From Candidatus Formimonas warabiya (GTDB lineage Bacteria; Bacillota; Dehalobacteriia; Dehalobacteriales; Dehalobacteriaceae): DNA of 64,000 nt. This document shows, piece after piece, positions 37,542-46,427 of this stretch. The DNA lies in NCBI RefSeq assembly GCF_002777255.1, contig NZ_CP017634.1, positions 3,856,903-3,920,902 of the forward strand, written 5' to 3'. How positions within the stretch are numbered: the stretch's first letter is position 1; each line of letters starts with the position of its first letter. Both the position numbers and the translations under genes were made by a program. Under the pieces are notes generated by a model. It had not been told where the DNA came from and did no database searches. It worked only from the letters and a program-made list of their open reading frames with translations.

Positions 37542-38177
37542 TTATGCCTTCCCCAGCAAATTTTTGCACAGTTCCGTGGCGGAAGCCGCATCAGGGGCAA
37601 ATCCATCGGCACCGATTTCATCGGCAAAATCCTGGGAAATCGGGGCGCCTCCGATAATGGCTTTTACTTTTAAGCCCTCTTCTTTAATTAATTCAATGGT
37701 ATCTTTCATATGAAGCATGGTGGTGGTTAATAAGGCAGACATGGCTACAATGTCCGGGTGATGCTGCTTAATCGCCTCGACAAATTTTTCCGGCGCAATG
37801 TCAATACCAATATTGATCACCGTAAATCCGCTGCTTTCCAACATCATAGCGACCAGGTTTTTGCCGATATCATGCAGGTCGCCTTTCACCGTGCCAATTA
37901 CTACCTTGCCGATGCTGGGCATATCTGTATCCGCAATTAAAGGCTTGACGATTTCAATTCCTGCCGCCATGGAACGGGCGGCCATTAATACCTCCGGCAC
38001 AAACATTTCCCCGTTTTTAAAACGGGCGCCCACCACGTTCATTCCCGCGATTAACCCCTGGTTAATAATGTCCAGCGGATTGTTCCCGGCTTCTACCAGT
38101 TGCTGCGTCTTCTCCTTTACTTGGCTCTCCTTTCCGGCAATGACAAATTGAGATAAATTTTGATAATCAGACATCAT
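37542..38177 (-). CDS. corrinoid (B12-binding) protein, MttC/MtbC type
   Basis: 211 aa (or 210 from the second ATG, which has better spacing from AAGGAG). N-terminal helical cap, then a Rossmann-like B12 domain with the base-off signature GDLHDIGKNLVAMMLESSGF and the later IGGAPISQDFADEIGADG. His in DLHDIG ligates cobalt. It accepts the methyl group from the MttB homologues on either side and hands it to a methyl-H4folate-forming partner that is not in the window. Confidence 0.94.
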   Translation of the reverse strand: MMSDYQNLSQFVIAGKESQVKEKTQQLVEAGNNPLDIINQGLIAGMNVVGARFKNGEMFVPEVLMAARSMAAGIEIVKPLIADTDMPSIGKVVIGTVKGDLHDIGKNLVAMMLESSGFTVINIGIDIAPEKFVEAIKQHHPDIVAMSALLTTTMLHMKDTIELIKEEGLKVKAIIGGAPISQDFADEIGADGFAPDAASATELCKNLLGKA

Positions 38178-38207
38178 CCGTTCTCCTTCCTTTGCTTTGA
38201 ATAATTT

Positions 38208-39656
38208 TTATAAATCTTCTCCTTTAATTCCCGGGAACATGCGGCGGATCTCCGCCTGTACTTGGGCATCAACAGGGACAGCCCTGTGCTCTCTTAAAAT
38301 CCTTTCCGCCATTTTATGAGCCCGGGCATGGGCATCAAGGCTTCCCTTTTCAGTCCAGGTAATGCGGTTCCACCGGTCGGACACCTTGGGAATTAAAAAT
38401 TCCCCCCTAAAATGGGATGCTGTGTGCATATTTGCTAAAAAGTTACCCCCGGGTCCCACTTCTTTGATCACATCGATGGCTAAAGTGTCGTCATTCACTT
38501 CCACTCCTCTGAGCACCCGAAGCACATTGCCCAGAATTTCGTTATCAATCACTGTTTTTTCATAGGAGACGGTGGTGCAGCACTCCAAGAGGCCTGCCGC
38601 ATCATGGATCCAGTTGGCCCCGGACAAGCCCAGGACCATGGCTTGAGAGGCGCTTTCATAGCCCGCCTGGGCATCATTTAGCTTGGCGTCGGATTGACCC
38701 CCGGTGGCATAAAGGGGCAGGTGATAATATTGGGCCATTTGGGCAAATCCTACATTGATCAGGGAGGATTCGATTGCTCCCGCCACATAAGTCCCGGTGT
38801 TCATGTCCATAATACTGGAGGTGGTGCCGATTAAAGCGGGGGTCCCGGGGTTAACCAGCTGGGTGAGGGTTAATCCGGCCAACGATTCGGCCAGGTTGAT
38901 CGTTATGGTGGATGCCAGGGTAACCGGCGAGGTGGCGCCGGCTAAAGGTTCCGAAGGTACCGCCAGAGGCAGCCCCTTACTTGCAACTTCAATGAGAAAG
39001 TCGGTATAGAGCCAGTCCATGACCAGCGGACTGACCATGAGCGTAATGAAGGAAACAAAGGGGCGCTCCCGTAGTTTCTCCGCACCGCCGGCCACCATCT
39101 CGGAAACTTTGATCGCCTCCCTTAATCCCTTCATGGTGTACATGCCACCCATAATTGGTTTGGTGGTATTGGTGATGGCCCAGTAAAAACGATTGACGTC
39201 CACATCATTTTCCGGGACATCATCCGGATAGGTGTGGATGACATAAAAGGCGATATTTTCCAGCGTATCTACTAAGCGGGCCAAATCGCGCACATCATGG
39301 GTGACGGTAGGTCTTCTTTGCCCAGTCTCAAAATCCAGGGCGTAGCATACCGTCCCCCCGGTACCAAAGTGGACCCGATTTTTTTCTAAAACGGCATCAT
39401 GTTTTTCCTCCCGTCCGTGAATAGTGATTTTGGACGGGGCAGTTTTAATGGCCTTTTCTAACATCGCCCGGGGTATTTTTACAATCTCTGTGGTAGGATC
39501 AACGATCGCCCCGTTCTTTTCAAAGATTTCAAAGGCCTGTTTGCTCTTGACTTTCATGCCGACTTCTTCTAAAAGCCGCACGACTCCTTCGTGAATGGTA
39601 TTGACCTGGGCATCGTTAAATAAGCGCAGCTGATCTCCATTTAATGCTGGATACAT
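38208..39656 (-). CDS. MttB-family corrinoid methyltransferase, copy 1 (non-pyrrolysine)
   Basis: 482 aa from the ATG after GAAAGGAG; the upstream in-frame extension is leader RNA. It carries VHFGTGGTVCYALDFE, YVIHTYPDDVPENDVDVNRFY, GANWIHDAAGLLECCTTVSYE and GPGGNFLANMHT. It is the most diverged of the three copies and the first gene of the sigma-54 operon. It has CC where copies 2 and 3 have SG or GG in the active-site loop, so it may differ in substrate. Confidence 0.93.
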   Translation of the reverse strand: MYPALNGDQLRLFNDAQVNTIHEGVVRLLEEVGMKVKSKQAFEIFEKNGAIVDPTTEIVKIPRAMLEKAIKTAPSKITIHGREEKHDAVLEKNRVHFGTGGTVCYALDFETGQRRPTVTHDVRDLARLVDTLENIAFYVIHTYPDDVPENDVDVNRFYWAITNTTKPIMGGMYTMKGLREAIKVSEMVAGGAEKLRERPFVSFITLMVSPLVMDWLYTDFLIEVASKGLPLAVPSEPLAGATSPVTLASTITINLAESLAGLTLTQLVNPGTPALIGTTSSIMDMNTGTYVAGAIESSLINVGFAQMAQYYHLPLYATGGQSDAKLNDAQAGYESASQAMVLGLSGANWIHDAAGLLECCTTVSYEKTVIDNEILGNVLRVLRGVEVNDDTLAIDVIKEVGPGGNFLANMHTASHFRGEFLIPKVSDRWNRITWTEKGSLDAHARAHKMAERILREHRAVPVDAQVQAEIRRMFPGIKGEDL

Positions 39657-39790
39657 AGTAGAAACATTCTCCTTTCGTTTGCCTTGATATATTGTCACCC
39701 CGAAAAACGCCTCACCTCCCCCAAAACGGGGTATCAAACCACAGGAAGTTTTTCTAACCTGATCAGGTTCTTCGTATGTCTCTTTCCAGC
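39657..39790 (-). promoter_or_regulatory. long leader of the methyltransferase operon
   Basis: About 130 nt lie between the predicted start and the first ATG, long for a sigma-54 leader. It contains the perfect 14-bp palindrome AACCTGATCAGGTT (39756-39769), then CAGG/CCTG and CCCC/GGGG pairing possibilities. GAACCTGATC also occurs in TPP riboswitches, but the other TPP elements are missing. A structured regulatory RNA is possible, not shown. Confidence 0.4.
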
Positions 39791-39798
39791 AACTGTTT

Positions 39799-39817
39799 AA
39801 GCAAAAGATATGCCAAA
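39799..39817 (-). promoter_or_regulatory. sigma-54 (-24/-12) promoter of the methyltransferase operon
   Basis: Minus strand TTTGGCATATCTTTTGCTT with GG and GC 10 nt apart. It lies directly after the terminator of the activator gene. Confidence 0.85.
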
Positions 39818-39819
39818 CA

Positions 39820-39866
39820 AAAAAAGAACCAAGAAGCCCAGTAAAATGGGCCTTTTTTGGTTCTTA
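39820..39866 (-). terminator. terminator of the sigma-54 activator gene
   Basis: Nested stem: AAGAACCAA pairs with TTGGTTCTT, enclosing GCCCA/TGGGC. On the minus strand a run of seven T follows. It insulates the activator gene from the sigma-54 promoter just downstream. Confidence 0.85.
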
Positions 39867-39890
39867 AGAAAAATCAGATCGATCTTTAAT

Positions 39891-39905
39891 TTTTCAAAAT
39901 GAAAA
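39891..39905. promoter_or_regulatory. palindromic activator site A
   Basis: TTTTCAAAATGAAAA, a TTTTCA-N3-TGAAAA repeat about 90 bp upstream of the -24/-12 promoter. Confidence 0.6.
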
Positions 39906-39938
39906 TATTTTTTACGGGAGCTTTATGAAATCAAGCAT

Positions 39939-39953
39939 TTTTCAAATTGAAAA
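39939..39953. promoter_or_regulatory. palindromic activator site B
   Basis: TTTTCAAATTGAAAA, same pattern as site A, 48 bp further upstream. Confidence 0.65.
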
Positions 39954-39956
39954 TAA

Positions 39957-39971
39957 TTTTCAATTTGAAAA
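39957..39971. promoter_or_regulatory. palindromic activator site C, overlapping a stop codon
   Basis: TTTTCAATTTGAAAA, 18 bp from site B. It covers the last codons and the TGA stop of the activator gene that probably binds it. Confidence 0.65.
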
Positions 39972-41735
39972 GTCCGCCAAATCATATTTTTTTCCTTTCC
40001 GATAAAGGGTCGTTAATCCGATCCCTAATGCGGCTGCGGCATTCTTTTTTCCCTCCAGGGAGTTGCCAAAATAATTCAGCGCATTCATGATCAATTCTTT
40101 TTCCACCGTATCCAAAGACCGGACCCCTAAAGGCCTGGTATCAACCGCTGCAAGCGTCTGCCGGATCCTTTTGGGCAAATGATTCATTTCAATATAGGCA
40201 TCCGCCATATGGGTACAATACTCCACCGTATTTTGAAGCTCTCGGACGTTCCCCGGCCAGGAATATCTTAGTAAAACAGTCTCTGCTTCCTCGGTAAATC
40301 CGGAGACGGACTTATTTAAAATGGTGTTGTAATAGTCAAGAAAATGCCCCAGAAGTAAGCTAATATCCTCTGTGCGTTCTCTCAAAGCAGGAACAACAAA
40401 GGGAATCACGTTCAATCGATAATAAAGATCCTCCCGAAACTCCCCTCTTTGCACCATCCCTTCCAGATCCCGATTTGTCGCGGTGATTAAACGGGCCTCT
40501 AATTTAACGGAGTTCAGACCGCCGATTCTCTCAAAACTCTTATCTTCCAGTACTCTTAACAGTTTCGCCTGAAGGTGCAAAGGCATATCGCCAATTTCGT
40601 CCAAAAAAAGGGTTCCTTGCTGGGCTAATTCAAATTTCCCCACCTTTCCCCCTTTTTTCGCTCCGGTAAAAGAACCTTCCTCAAATCCAAACAACTCGCT
40701 TTCCAGCAGTGTTTCAGGAATTGCGGCACAGTTAATGGCAATAAAAGGGCCTTTTCTTCTTTCACTTTCGGCATGAATGGCTCTGGCAAATAATTCTTTC
40801 CCTGTACCGCTCTCTCCCCGGATCAAAACAGTAGAATTACTTTTTGCTATTTTTTGTACTTGTTGCTTTAACTTAATGATTAAATCGCTTTTCCCCAAAA
40901 TGTTATCCAAACCGTAATTACCATGACCGGTGAGACTATGAATAAATTTTCCCACACTTTTGATATCTTGAATGACGGCAACAGCTCCTACTACCTCTCT
41001 ATTGGCAAAGATGGGCTGGAAACTGCTCACTAAGCCAATATCTCCTTTACGGCTTTTGAATAGAATCTCCTTCTCCAGATATCCTTGCCCCTTTTCAATC
41101 ACTTGCATGAACGGAGATTCCGGGTTAATCGCCTCAATATTCTTGCCGATCATCTCCTCACTTTCTGTTTGGAGAAGTTTTTCCGCCATTCTGTTAAAAT
41201 GGGTAATATTGCCTTGTCGATCAACAGCAATAATCCCCTGGCCCACCGCATTGATCACCGCCTGCAATTCCGAAGTAGTTACGATCACCTGACCTAACAA
41301 AATATTTTCCGCAATTTTGCTCGATATCAAGTCCGCCATCCGGTAGAGAAAATCCATCAGTCTATCCCGATTGTCCAACAAGTTTTTTTCCTGCTCCTCC
41401 GTAAAGGTAATCAGGCTGATCGAACCGATACATTGTTCTTTATATAAAATGGGGTAAATTATTTGGGCATGGTAATGGCAGTTTTCATGAATAGGACAAT
41501 TGATACAATATTCATGTTTTCCCGGTTCGGGAACAACCAAGGCTTGGCGTCTGCGCTGAACCTCACGGTTGATTACACCATAGTCCATGCGCAGACCGAT
41601 CTTTTTTTTAGCGACCCCTGTTCCTGCCACTCTGACAAAGTCGGCGTCAACAATTTCCACGTCGACATTGAGAACAGCTGCGATGGCCTCCGCTACACGC
41701 TGTACCGTTTCTGAAATATCCTTTAACACAACCAT
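39960..41735 (-). CDS. sigma-54-dependent activator with Cys-motif sensor and PAS domain (PrdR-like)
   Basis: 591 aa from the ATG behind GGAGGGGTGACA. Order: GAF-like N-terminal sensor with EYCINCPIHENC (Cys77, 80, 86); PAS domain (about 170-270, AVGQGIIAVDRQGNITHFNRMAE); AAA+ domain with GESGTGKE, the sigma-54 loop GSFTGA and FLDEIGDM; and a Fis-type HTH (AAAALGIGLTTLYRK). The layout resembles PrdR and related activators of amino-acid reductase genes in clostridia. It lies upstream of the methyltransferase operon, whose sigma-54 promoter and palindromes it likely uses. The Cys motif could sense redox or bind metal. Confidence 0.92.
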   Translation of the reverse strand: MVVLKDISETVQRVAEAIAAVLNVDVEIVDADFVRVAGTGVAKKKIGLRMDYGVINREVQRRRQALVVPEPGKHEYCINCPIHENCHYHAQIIYPILYKEQCIGSISLITFTEEQEKNLLDNRDRLMDFLYRMADLISSKIAENILLGQVIVTTSELQAVINAVGQGIIAVDRQGNITHFNRMAEKLLQTESEEMIGKNIEAINPESPFMQVIEKGQGYLEKEILFKSRKGDIGLVSSFQPIFANREVVGAVAVIQDIKSVGKFIHSLTGHGNYGLDNILGKSDLIIKLKQQVQKIAKSNSTVLIRGESGTGKELFARAIHAESERRKGPFIAINCAAIPETLLESELFGFEEGSFTGAKKGGKVGKFELAQQGTLFLDEIGDMPLHLQAKLLRVLEDKSFERIGGLNSVKLEARLITATNRDLEGMVQRGEFREDLYYRLNVIPFVVPALRERTEDISLLLGHFLDYYNTILNKSVSGFTEEAETVLLRYSWPGNVRELQNTVEYCTHMADAYIEMNHLPKRIRQTLAAVDTRPLGVRSLDTVEKELIMNALNYFGNSLEGKKNAAAALGIGLTTLYRKGKKYDLADFSN

Positions 41736-41917
41736 TGTCACCCCTCCAAAAAATCCGGTTATTCTGTTCGCCTTCTTTTTTATTGTGTGCTCCAATTAGT
41801 TGTTCCGTCTCAGCTAGAAAGTATGATTGATCGCCATAACTACTGTATTCTAAATTCTTTTTACTTTTCCTTTTTTTCTGATTAATTACACCGGAAATAA
41901 TTCCTCTCCTTAGCATG

Positions 41918-41946
41918 TTGTAACCTTAACATGAAGTTGATATACT
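41918..41946 (+). promoter_or_regulatory. sigma-A promoter of typA
   Basis: TTGTAA and TATACT separated by 17 bp, 34 nt before the typA ATG. Confidence 0.7.
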
Positions 41947-41979
41947 AGAAGGAGTGCAATTTTAGGGAGGAAGTTTTTT

Positions 41980-43806
41980 ATGGCACCAAACATTCGGAAC
42001 ATCGCCATTATTGCCCATGTGGACCATGGGAAAACGACTTTGGTGGACGGGATGCTGAAACAAAGCGGCATTTTTCATGAGAATGAAGTAGTCACGGAAA
42101 GAGTGATGGACTCCAATCCCCTGGAACGGGAACGGGGTATTACCATTTTGGCAAAGAACACCGCCGTCATTTACAAGAACACCAAAATTAACATTGTAGA
42201 CACCCCGGGTCATGCCGATTTCGGGGGAGAGGTAGAGAGAGCCTTGTCCATGGTGGACGGGGTATTATTGATTGTGGATGCCTTTGAGGGACCGATGCCC
42301 CAAACCAAATTTGTTCTGAAAAAGGCGCTGGAGTTAAATCTCCAACCTGTCGTGGTGGTAAATAAAATTGACCGGGCGGATGCCCGGGCCCACGAAGTGA
42401 TCGATGAAGTTTTTGATCTTTTTTTGGAACTGGGCGCCAATGAGGAACAACTGGATTTTCCCATTGTCTACACCTCTGCCCGGGCCGGCCTGGCCAAACG
42501 GGAAATAGAGGACGACACCATGGACCTGGAGCCTCTTTTTGAGGTGATCATCAGCCACGTTGCCCCGCCTCAGGTGGAAGAAGGTCCCTTTCAAATGTTA
42601 GTGGCGAATTTAGACCACGACAGCTATTTAGGCAAATATGCCATCGGAAAAATCAACAGGGGCACCATTAAAGCCGGCGATCCGGTTGCCTTAATCCGGC
42701 ATGACGGCACCGTGGAACGGCAAAAGATCTCCAAAACCTTTGTCTTCCAGGGATTGAAAAAGCTGGAGGTGGCGTCTGCTGCCGCCGGAGAAATTGTGGC
42801 CCTGGCAGGGATTGATGATGTCAATATCGGCGAAACCTTGGCTGATGTGGAGCAGCCGGACTCATTACCTGTAATTACCGTGGACGAACCCACCCTCACC
42901 ATGACCTTTTCCGTTAACAACAGCCCCTTTGCCGGCCAGGAAGGCACCTATGTCACCTCCCGGAAGCTCCGGGAAAGGTTGTATAAAGAACTGGATTCCA
43001 ATGTCAGCCTGAGGGTAGAAGATACGGACAGCACCGATGCCTGGCAGGTATCCGGCCGGGGAGAGCTTCACCTTTCCATTCTCATTGAAAATATGCGCCG
43101 GGAAGGATATGAGCTTCAGGTTTCCAAACCGGAAGTCATTTATAAAAGAGTCAACAACCAGCTTTTAGAACCCATCGAACACCTGATGATCGATATTCCC
43201 GAGGATGCCATGGGACCGGTGATGGAAAATTTGGGCCGGAGAAAAGCCGAAATGGTCAATATGATCTCCAGCGGCACGGGCAGTGTGCGCCTGGAATTCA
43301 AAATTCCCGCCCGGGGTTTGATCGGGTTTCGCTCGGAACTCCTTACCCAAACCCGGGGCAACGGCATCATGAATCACCTTTTTGACGGCTACCGGCCTTA
43401 TAAAGGGGACATCAGCACCCGCTACCAGGGTTCCCTCATCGCCTGGGAAGACGGGGAAGCCACCGCCTATGGACTGCTGGCGGTGGAAGACCGGGGGATC
43501 CTGTTCGTTGTTCCCGGGACCAAGGTCTATGAAGGAATGGTTGTGGGCGTGGGGAACCGGGAGCAGGACATTGAAATCAACGTCTGTAAAAAGAAACACC
43601 TGACCAATATGCGCTCCTCCACCGCCGACGAAACCGTAAAACTGAAAGAACCGCGCCTCCATACCCTGGAGGAGGCCATCGAATTTATCAACGATGATGA
43701 ATTGGTGGAAGTAACCCCAAAAAGTATTCGGATTAGAAAAAAATATTTGAAAAAGAATGAAAGAGTACGGGCCGCCAAAGAAGCCAACAATTTGAGGCAG
43801 GACTGA
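41980..43806 (+). CDS. typA: ribosome-associated GTPase TypA/BipA
   Basis: 608 aa, the full family length. GTPase motifs are intact: AHVDHGKTTL (G1), RGITI (G2), DTPGHADFGGEV (G3), NKIDR (G4), TSARAG (G5). EF-G-like domains III and V and the TypA-specific C-terminus follow. It binds ribosomes and aids assembly and stress or cold adaptation. AGGGAGG lies 9 nt before the ATG. Single gene with its own promoter and terminator. Confidence 0.97.
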   Translation: MAPNIRNIAIIAHVDHGKTTLVDGMLKQSGIFHENEVVTERVMDSNPLERERGITILAKNTAVIYKNTKINIVDTPGHADFGGEVERALSMVDGVLLIVDAFEGPMPQTKFVLKKALELNLQPVVVVNKIDRADARAHEVIDEVFDLFLELGANEEQLDFPIVYTSARAGLAKREIEDDTMDLEPLFEVIISHVAPPQVEEGPFQMLVANLDHDSYLGKYAIGKINRGTIKAGDPVALIRHDGTVERQKISKTFVFQGLKKLEVASAAAGEIVALAGIDDVNIGETLADVEQPDSLPVITVDEPTLTMTFSVNNSPFAGQEGTYVTSRKLRERLYKELDSNVSLRVEDTDSTDAWQVSGRGELHLSILIENMRREGYELQVSKPEVIYKRVNNQLLEPIEHLMIDIPEDAMGPVMENLGRRKAEMVNMISSGTGSVRLEFKIPARGLIGFRSELLTQTRGNGIMNHLFDGYRPYKGDISTRYQGSLIAWEDGEATAYGLLAVEDRGILFVVPGTKVYEGMVVGVGNREQDIEINVCKKKHLTNMRSSTADETVKLKEPRLHTLEEAIEFINDDELVEVTPKSIRIRKKYLKKNERVRAAKEANNLRQD

Positions 43807-43811
43807 GCAGC

Positions 43812-43846
43812 AGGGTGGAAGTTATCTTCCACCCTCCGGACTCTTT
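43812..43846 (+). terminator. terminator of typA, overlapping the convergent gntR gene end
   Basis: AGGGTGGAAG-TTAT-CTTCCACCCT, a perfect 10-bp stem, followed by CTCTTTTT. The right side covers the stop of the convergent gene. Confidence 0.8.
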
Positions 43847-44562
43847 TTCACCGTTTCGGAAAGCAAATTGACTAATTTTGTATCCAGTAAGCGCAAATGC
43901 TCCCGGACGATTTCCGCGGCTTTGTCCCCCTCACCCCGGGCCACCATCTGCATAATTTGGCGTGCCGAAGCTATACTTTTTTCCTGGGTTTCCCCAGAAA
44001 GGGTCATAAAGTGGTAACGGTGCTTATGGATCATCTTCGTAATCACCTTCATCATTTCACTAATAACCTTATTCCCCGTTGATTCCGCCAGGGCATAATG
44101 AAAATCAAGATCTGCTTCATAGAAAGAGCCCATATCCTCTTTGCTTTCCACCATCTGCTTAATCGCCTGATGCAGCCGAAGGATATCCTCCCGGTCCAAG
44201 CGGTCTGCCGCCAGCTGAACTACTTTGATCTCCAGAATCTCCCTAGCCTCCATCAAATCAAACATCGGCATGGCCTGGAGCGCCTTTTCCAGGAAAGAGC
44301 CTTGATTCCCGGTAGGCAATCCTTCCCGGAGAAAGGTCCCTTTTCCCTGGATCACCTCAATGTTCCCCATCACAACCAGGGCCTTAATCGCCTCCCGGAC
44401 GGAAGAGCGGCCCACCCCAAACAGTTTGCACAGTTCCCGCTCAGAAGGCAATTTGTCCCCCGCCTTCAGCTGACCTGTTTCCAAGTTCTTCAGAATCTGG
44501 TTCACAATCATTAAGGACGTTGTGCTTCGATGAATCACTTCAAATTCCAATTTTCTCACCAC
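43822..44562 (-). CDS. GntR/FadR-family transcriptional regulator
   Basis: 246 aa. Winged-helix DNA-binding domain at the N-terminus (LKAGDKLPSERELCKLFGVGRSSVREAIKAL) and a FadR-type helical ligand domain (DLMEAREILEIKVVQLAADR, DLDFHYALAESTGN). Members are usually metabolite-responsive repressors. Its nearest target would be the EamA transporter gene lying 14 bp upstream in the same direction. Confidence 0.9.
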   Translation of the reverse strand: MVRKLEFEVIHRSTTSLMIVNQILKNLETGQLKAGDKLPSERELCKLFGVGRSSVREAIKALVVMGNIEVIQGKGTFLREGLPTGNQGSFLEKALQAMPMFDLMEAREILEIKVVQLAADRLDREDILRLHQAIKQMVESKEDMGSFYEADLDFHYALAESTGNKVISEMMKVITKMIHKHRYHFMTLSGETQEKSIASARQIMQMVARGEGDKAAEIVREHLRLLDTKLVNLLSETVKKSPEGGR

Positions 44563-44575
44563 TGATTCATATATT

Positions 44576-45502
44576 TTAAATACGCGGCATCAAACGATGA
44601 TGATTACCTTTTTTCTTTCCTTTACTGTGCTCGAAATCCATGACTAAATATACACCCAATAATATGAGCAGGCTTCCCAGAAAAAAAGACAAGGACATGC
44701 GCTCGCCCAAGATCAGATAACCCAAAATACTTCCTACTATTGCCTGCAAAAAGAAGAACATTCCTCCTTGATGCGGATTGGTCAGGGTCAATCCCTTGTT
44801 CCAGCAATAATAGGCCAGGGCTGTAGAAATAAAGGCCAAATAGGAAATGCTGAACAATACCCAGGGTTTCCTAAGATCAGCCCAATCCCAAAGGGATCGT
44901 TCCATTAGCGCCGGGGGAAAAGTGCATACGGTAGCCAAGATAATGCCCCAAGCCGTTATGCCTAGCGTCGAATAGCGGTCCCCAACTTTTTTCATCAATA
45001 CGGAGTAATATCCCCATAAACAGGCTGCTCCTAAGAAAAATAAATTTCCCGGATTCACTGCTTCACCGCCGCTGATCCTGGACACGCCGGTGGTAACCAG
45101 GACACCCATGAGGGAGAGCCCCATCGCCAACAGCTGTTTACGTGTAATTCTTTCGCGGAGCAGCAAGATGGCAAATCCGGACTGAAAAACCGGAGCAAGT
45201 GTAGTAATCACCGCCCCCATGTGGGCGGAGGAAAATTTAGTGCCGATGAACTGGGCCGCAATGGAAAGGAAGTTCCCAAACAGGCCCATTTGAAACAATG
45301 TCCATTTATCTTCCCGGGGTATGATTTCAACCTGACTCCGGCGACACCACAGCACCAAGACCAAGGATGCTAAAAAGTAGCGTATAAATAACAGTGTAAA
45401 AGGTGGAATAAGATCTAAGGCGTATTTACTGGTAACATACATGCCCCCCCAAATACTGGCTGCTGCCGAAAGATACAGGGCGCCTTTATAATTTACCGCC
45501 AT
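44576..45502 (-). CDS. EamA/DMT-family transporter
   Basis: 308 aa, ten membrane spans in two EamA repeats (AAASIWGGMYVTSKYALDLIPP at the start; FISTALAYYCWNKGLTLTNP in the second half). A basic, His-containing tail ends the protein. It precedes the GntR regulator gene and may be controlled by it. Substrate unknown. It is a different protein from the EamA transporter in the methyltransferase cluster. Confidence 0.88.
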   Translation of the reverse strand: MAVNYKGALYLSAAASIWGGMYVTSKYALDLIPPFTLLFIRYFLASLVLVLWCRRSQVEIIPREDKWTLFQMGLFGNFLSIAAQFIGTKFSSAHMGAVITTLAPVFQSGFAILLLRERITRKQLLAMGLSLMGVLVTTGVSRISGGEAVNPGNLFFLGAACLWGYYSVLMKKVGDRYSTLGITAWGIILATVCTFPPALMERSLWDWADLRKPWVLFSISYLAFISTALAYYCWNKGLTLTNPHQGGMFFFLQAIVGSILGYLILGERMSLSFFLGSLLILLGVYLVMDFEHSKGKKKGNHHRLMPRI

Positions 45503-45580
45503 CCGAAAACCTCCCGTCCAATGGATCGTAAATTCATTGTAACAGAAGGCGGATATTCACTTTTCACTGCCTTACGGGTA

Positions 45581-46300
45581 TTATTTCATCCCCTTTCGGG
45601 TTTTTTGCCGATAGGCGGTAGGGGTGATCCGATACCGTTCCTGAAAGAGCCGGGTTAAGGTCGATTGGTGCCGGTAGCCCACCTGTTGAGCAATTTGCAT
45701 CAGGTTGTACTCCGTATGGGCCAATAAGTCTTTCGCGTTTTCCAAACGCAGATAACGGATATACGCCATAGGAGAGAGGCCAAACTGTTTTTGAAACCAC
45801 TCACAATAATAAGAGGGGTGATAATGCTCCATACCGGCCAATTCTTCAATGGTAATTTGCCTGTGGTAGAATTGATGGATATACTCCAGGGAGGCCGGAT
45901 AACATCGTTTTTCCAGCAGTCGTAACATATACCGGAACAAGTCCGACAGTCTTTGATTCGAGGTAGGTTTTTCCCCCACTTCATCACCTAAAAGGGTCTG
46001 AATTGCTCTCCATCGGTTATCCAGAAAGTGATCCAGCAATAATGTACTATTTTTCGGTAAATAAGCACTGGGAATATCAAAAACAAAAAATCGATTTGCA
46101 GTCCGGGAATGAAAAGAATGAAGGGATGCCGGGGGAATATAGACCACATTTTGCCGGTCATCCTTCACAAGGTAGGATTCAACCGTGACAGACAAGGTCC
46201 CTTTGATGGGCACAACCAATTGGGCCCACGGATGAACATGGGTATGGGGCCTTTCCGCAAAGGTCCGGCGGTCACAGACAATTTCATCAGGATAACCCAT
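45581..46300 (-). CDS. AraC-family transcriptional regulator
   Basis: 239 aa from the ATG behind GGAGGGAGAGAG. The N-terminal cupin sensor (HTHVHPWAQLVVPIKGTLSVTVE) is followed by two HTHs of the AraC type at the C-terminus (IEELAGMEHYHPSYYCEWFQKQFGLSP; NLMQIAQQVGYRHQSTLTRLFQERYRI). Probably responds to a small metabolite. Adjacent EamA gene is a possible target. Confidence 0.9.
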   Translation of the reverse strand: MGYPDEIVCDRRTFAERPHTHVHPWAQLVVPIKGTLSVTVESYLVKDDRQNVVYIPPASLHSFHSRTANRFFVFDIPSAYLPKNSTLLLDHFLDNRWRAIQTLLGDEVGEKPTSNQRLSDLFRYMLRLLEKRCYPASLEYIHQFYHRQITIEELAGMEHYHPSYYCEWFQKQFGLSPMAYIRYLRLENAKDLLAHTEYNLMQIAQQVGYRHQSTLTRLFQERYRITPTAYRQKTRKGMK

Positions 46301-46364
46301 CTGCCTCTCTCCCTCCATTTTTTTACTCTATTTTAGCCGTAAACCGTTCTGAATACAAGGCCTA

Positions 46365-46394
46365 AAAAAAGAAACAGAGCCGTGCAACGGCTCT
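46365..46394 (-). terminator. terminator of the soluble chemoreceptor gene
   Basis: AGAGCCGT-TGC-ACGGCTCT on the minus strand, followed by GTTTCTTTTTTT. Confidence 0.85.
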
Positions 46395-46427
46395 TCCAGC
46401 TGGATTTATCAATTCTCCCCGGCCAAA

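Noticed and set aside
29863..39656. Pyrrolysine-encoding amber codons in the mttB genes
   Set aside because: All three frames run uninterrupted to full length, so they are non-pyrrolysine homologues.
39690..39790. TPP riboswitch suggested by GAACCTGATC
   Set aside because: The CTGAGA element and the GCGTAGGGA-type 3' part are missing, and the downstream genes are not thiamin-related.
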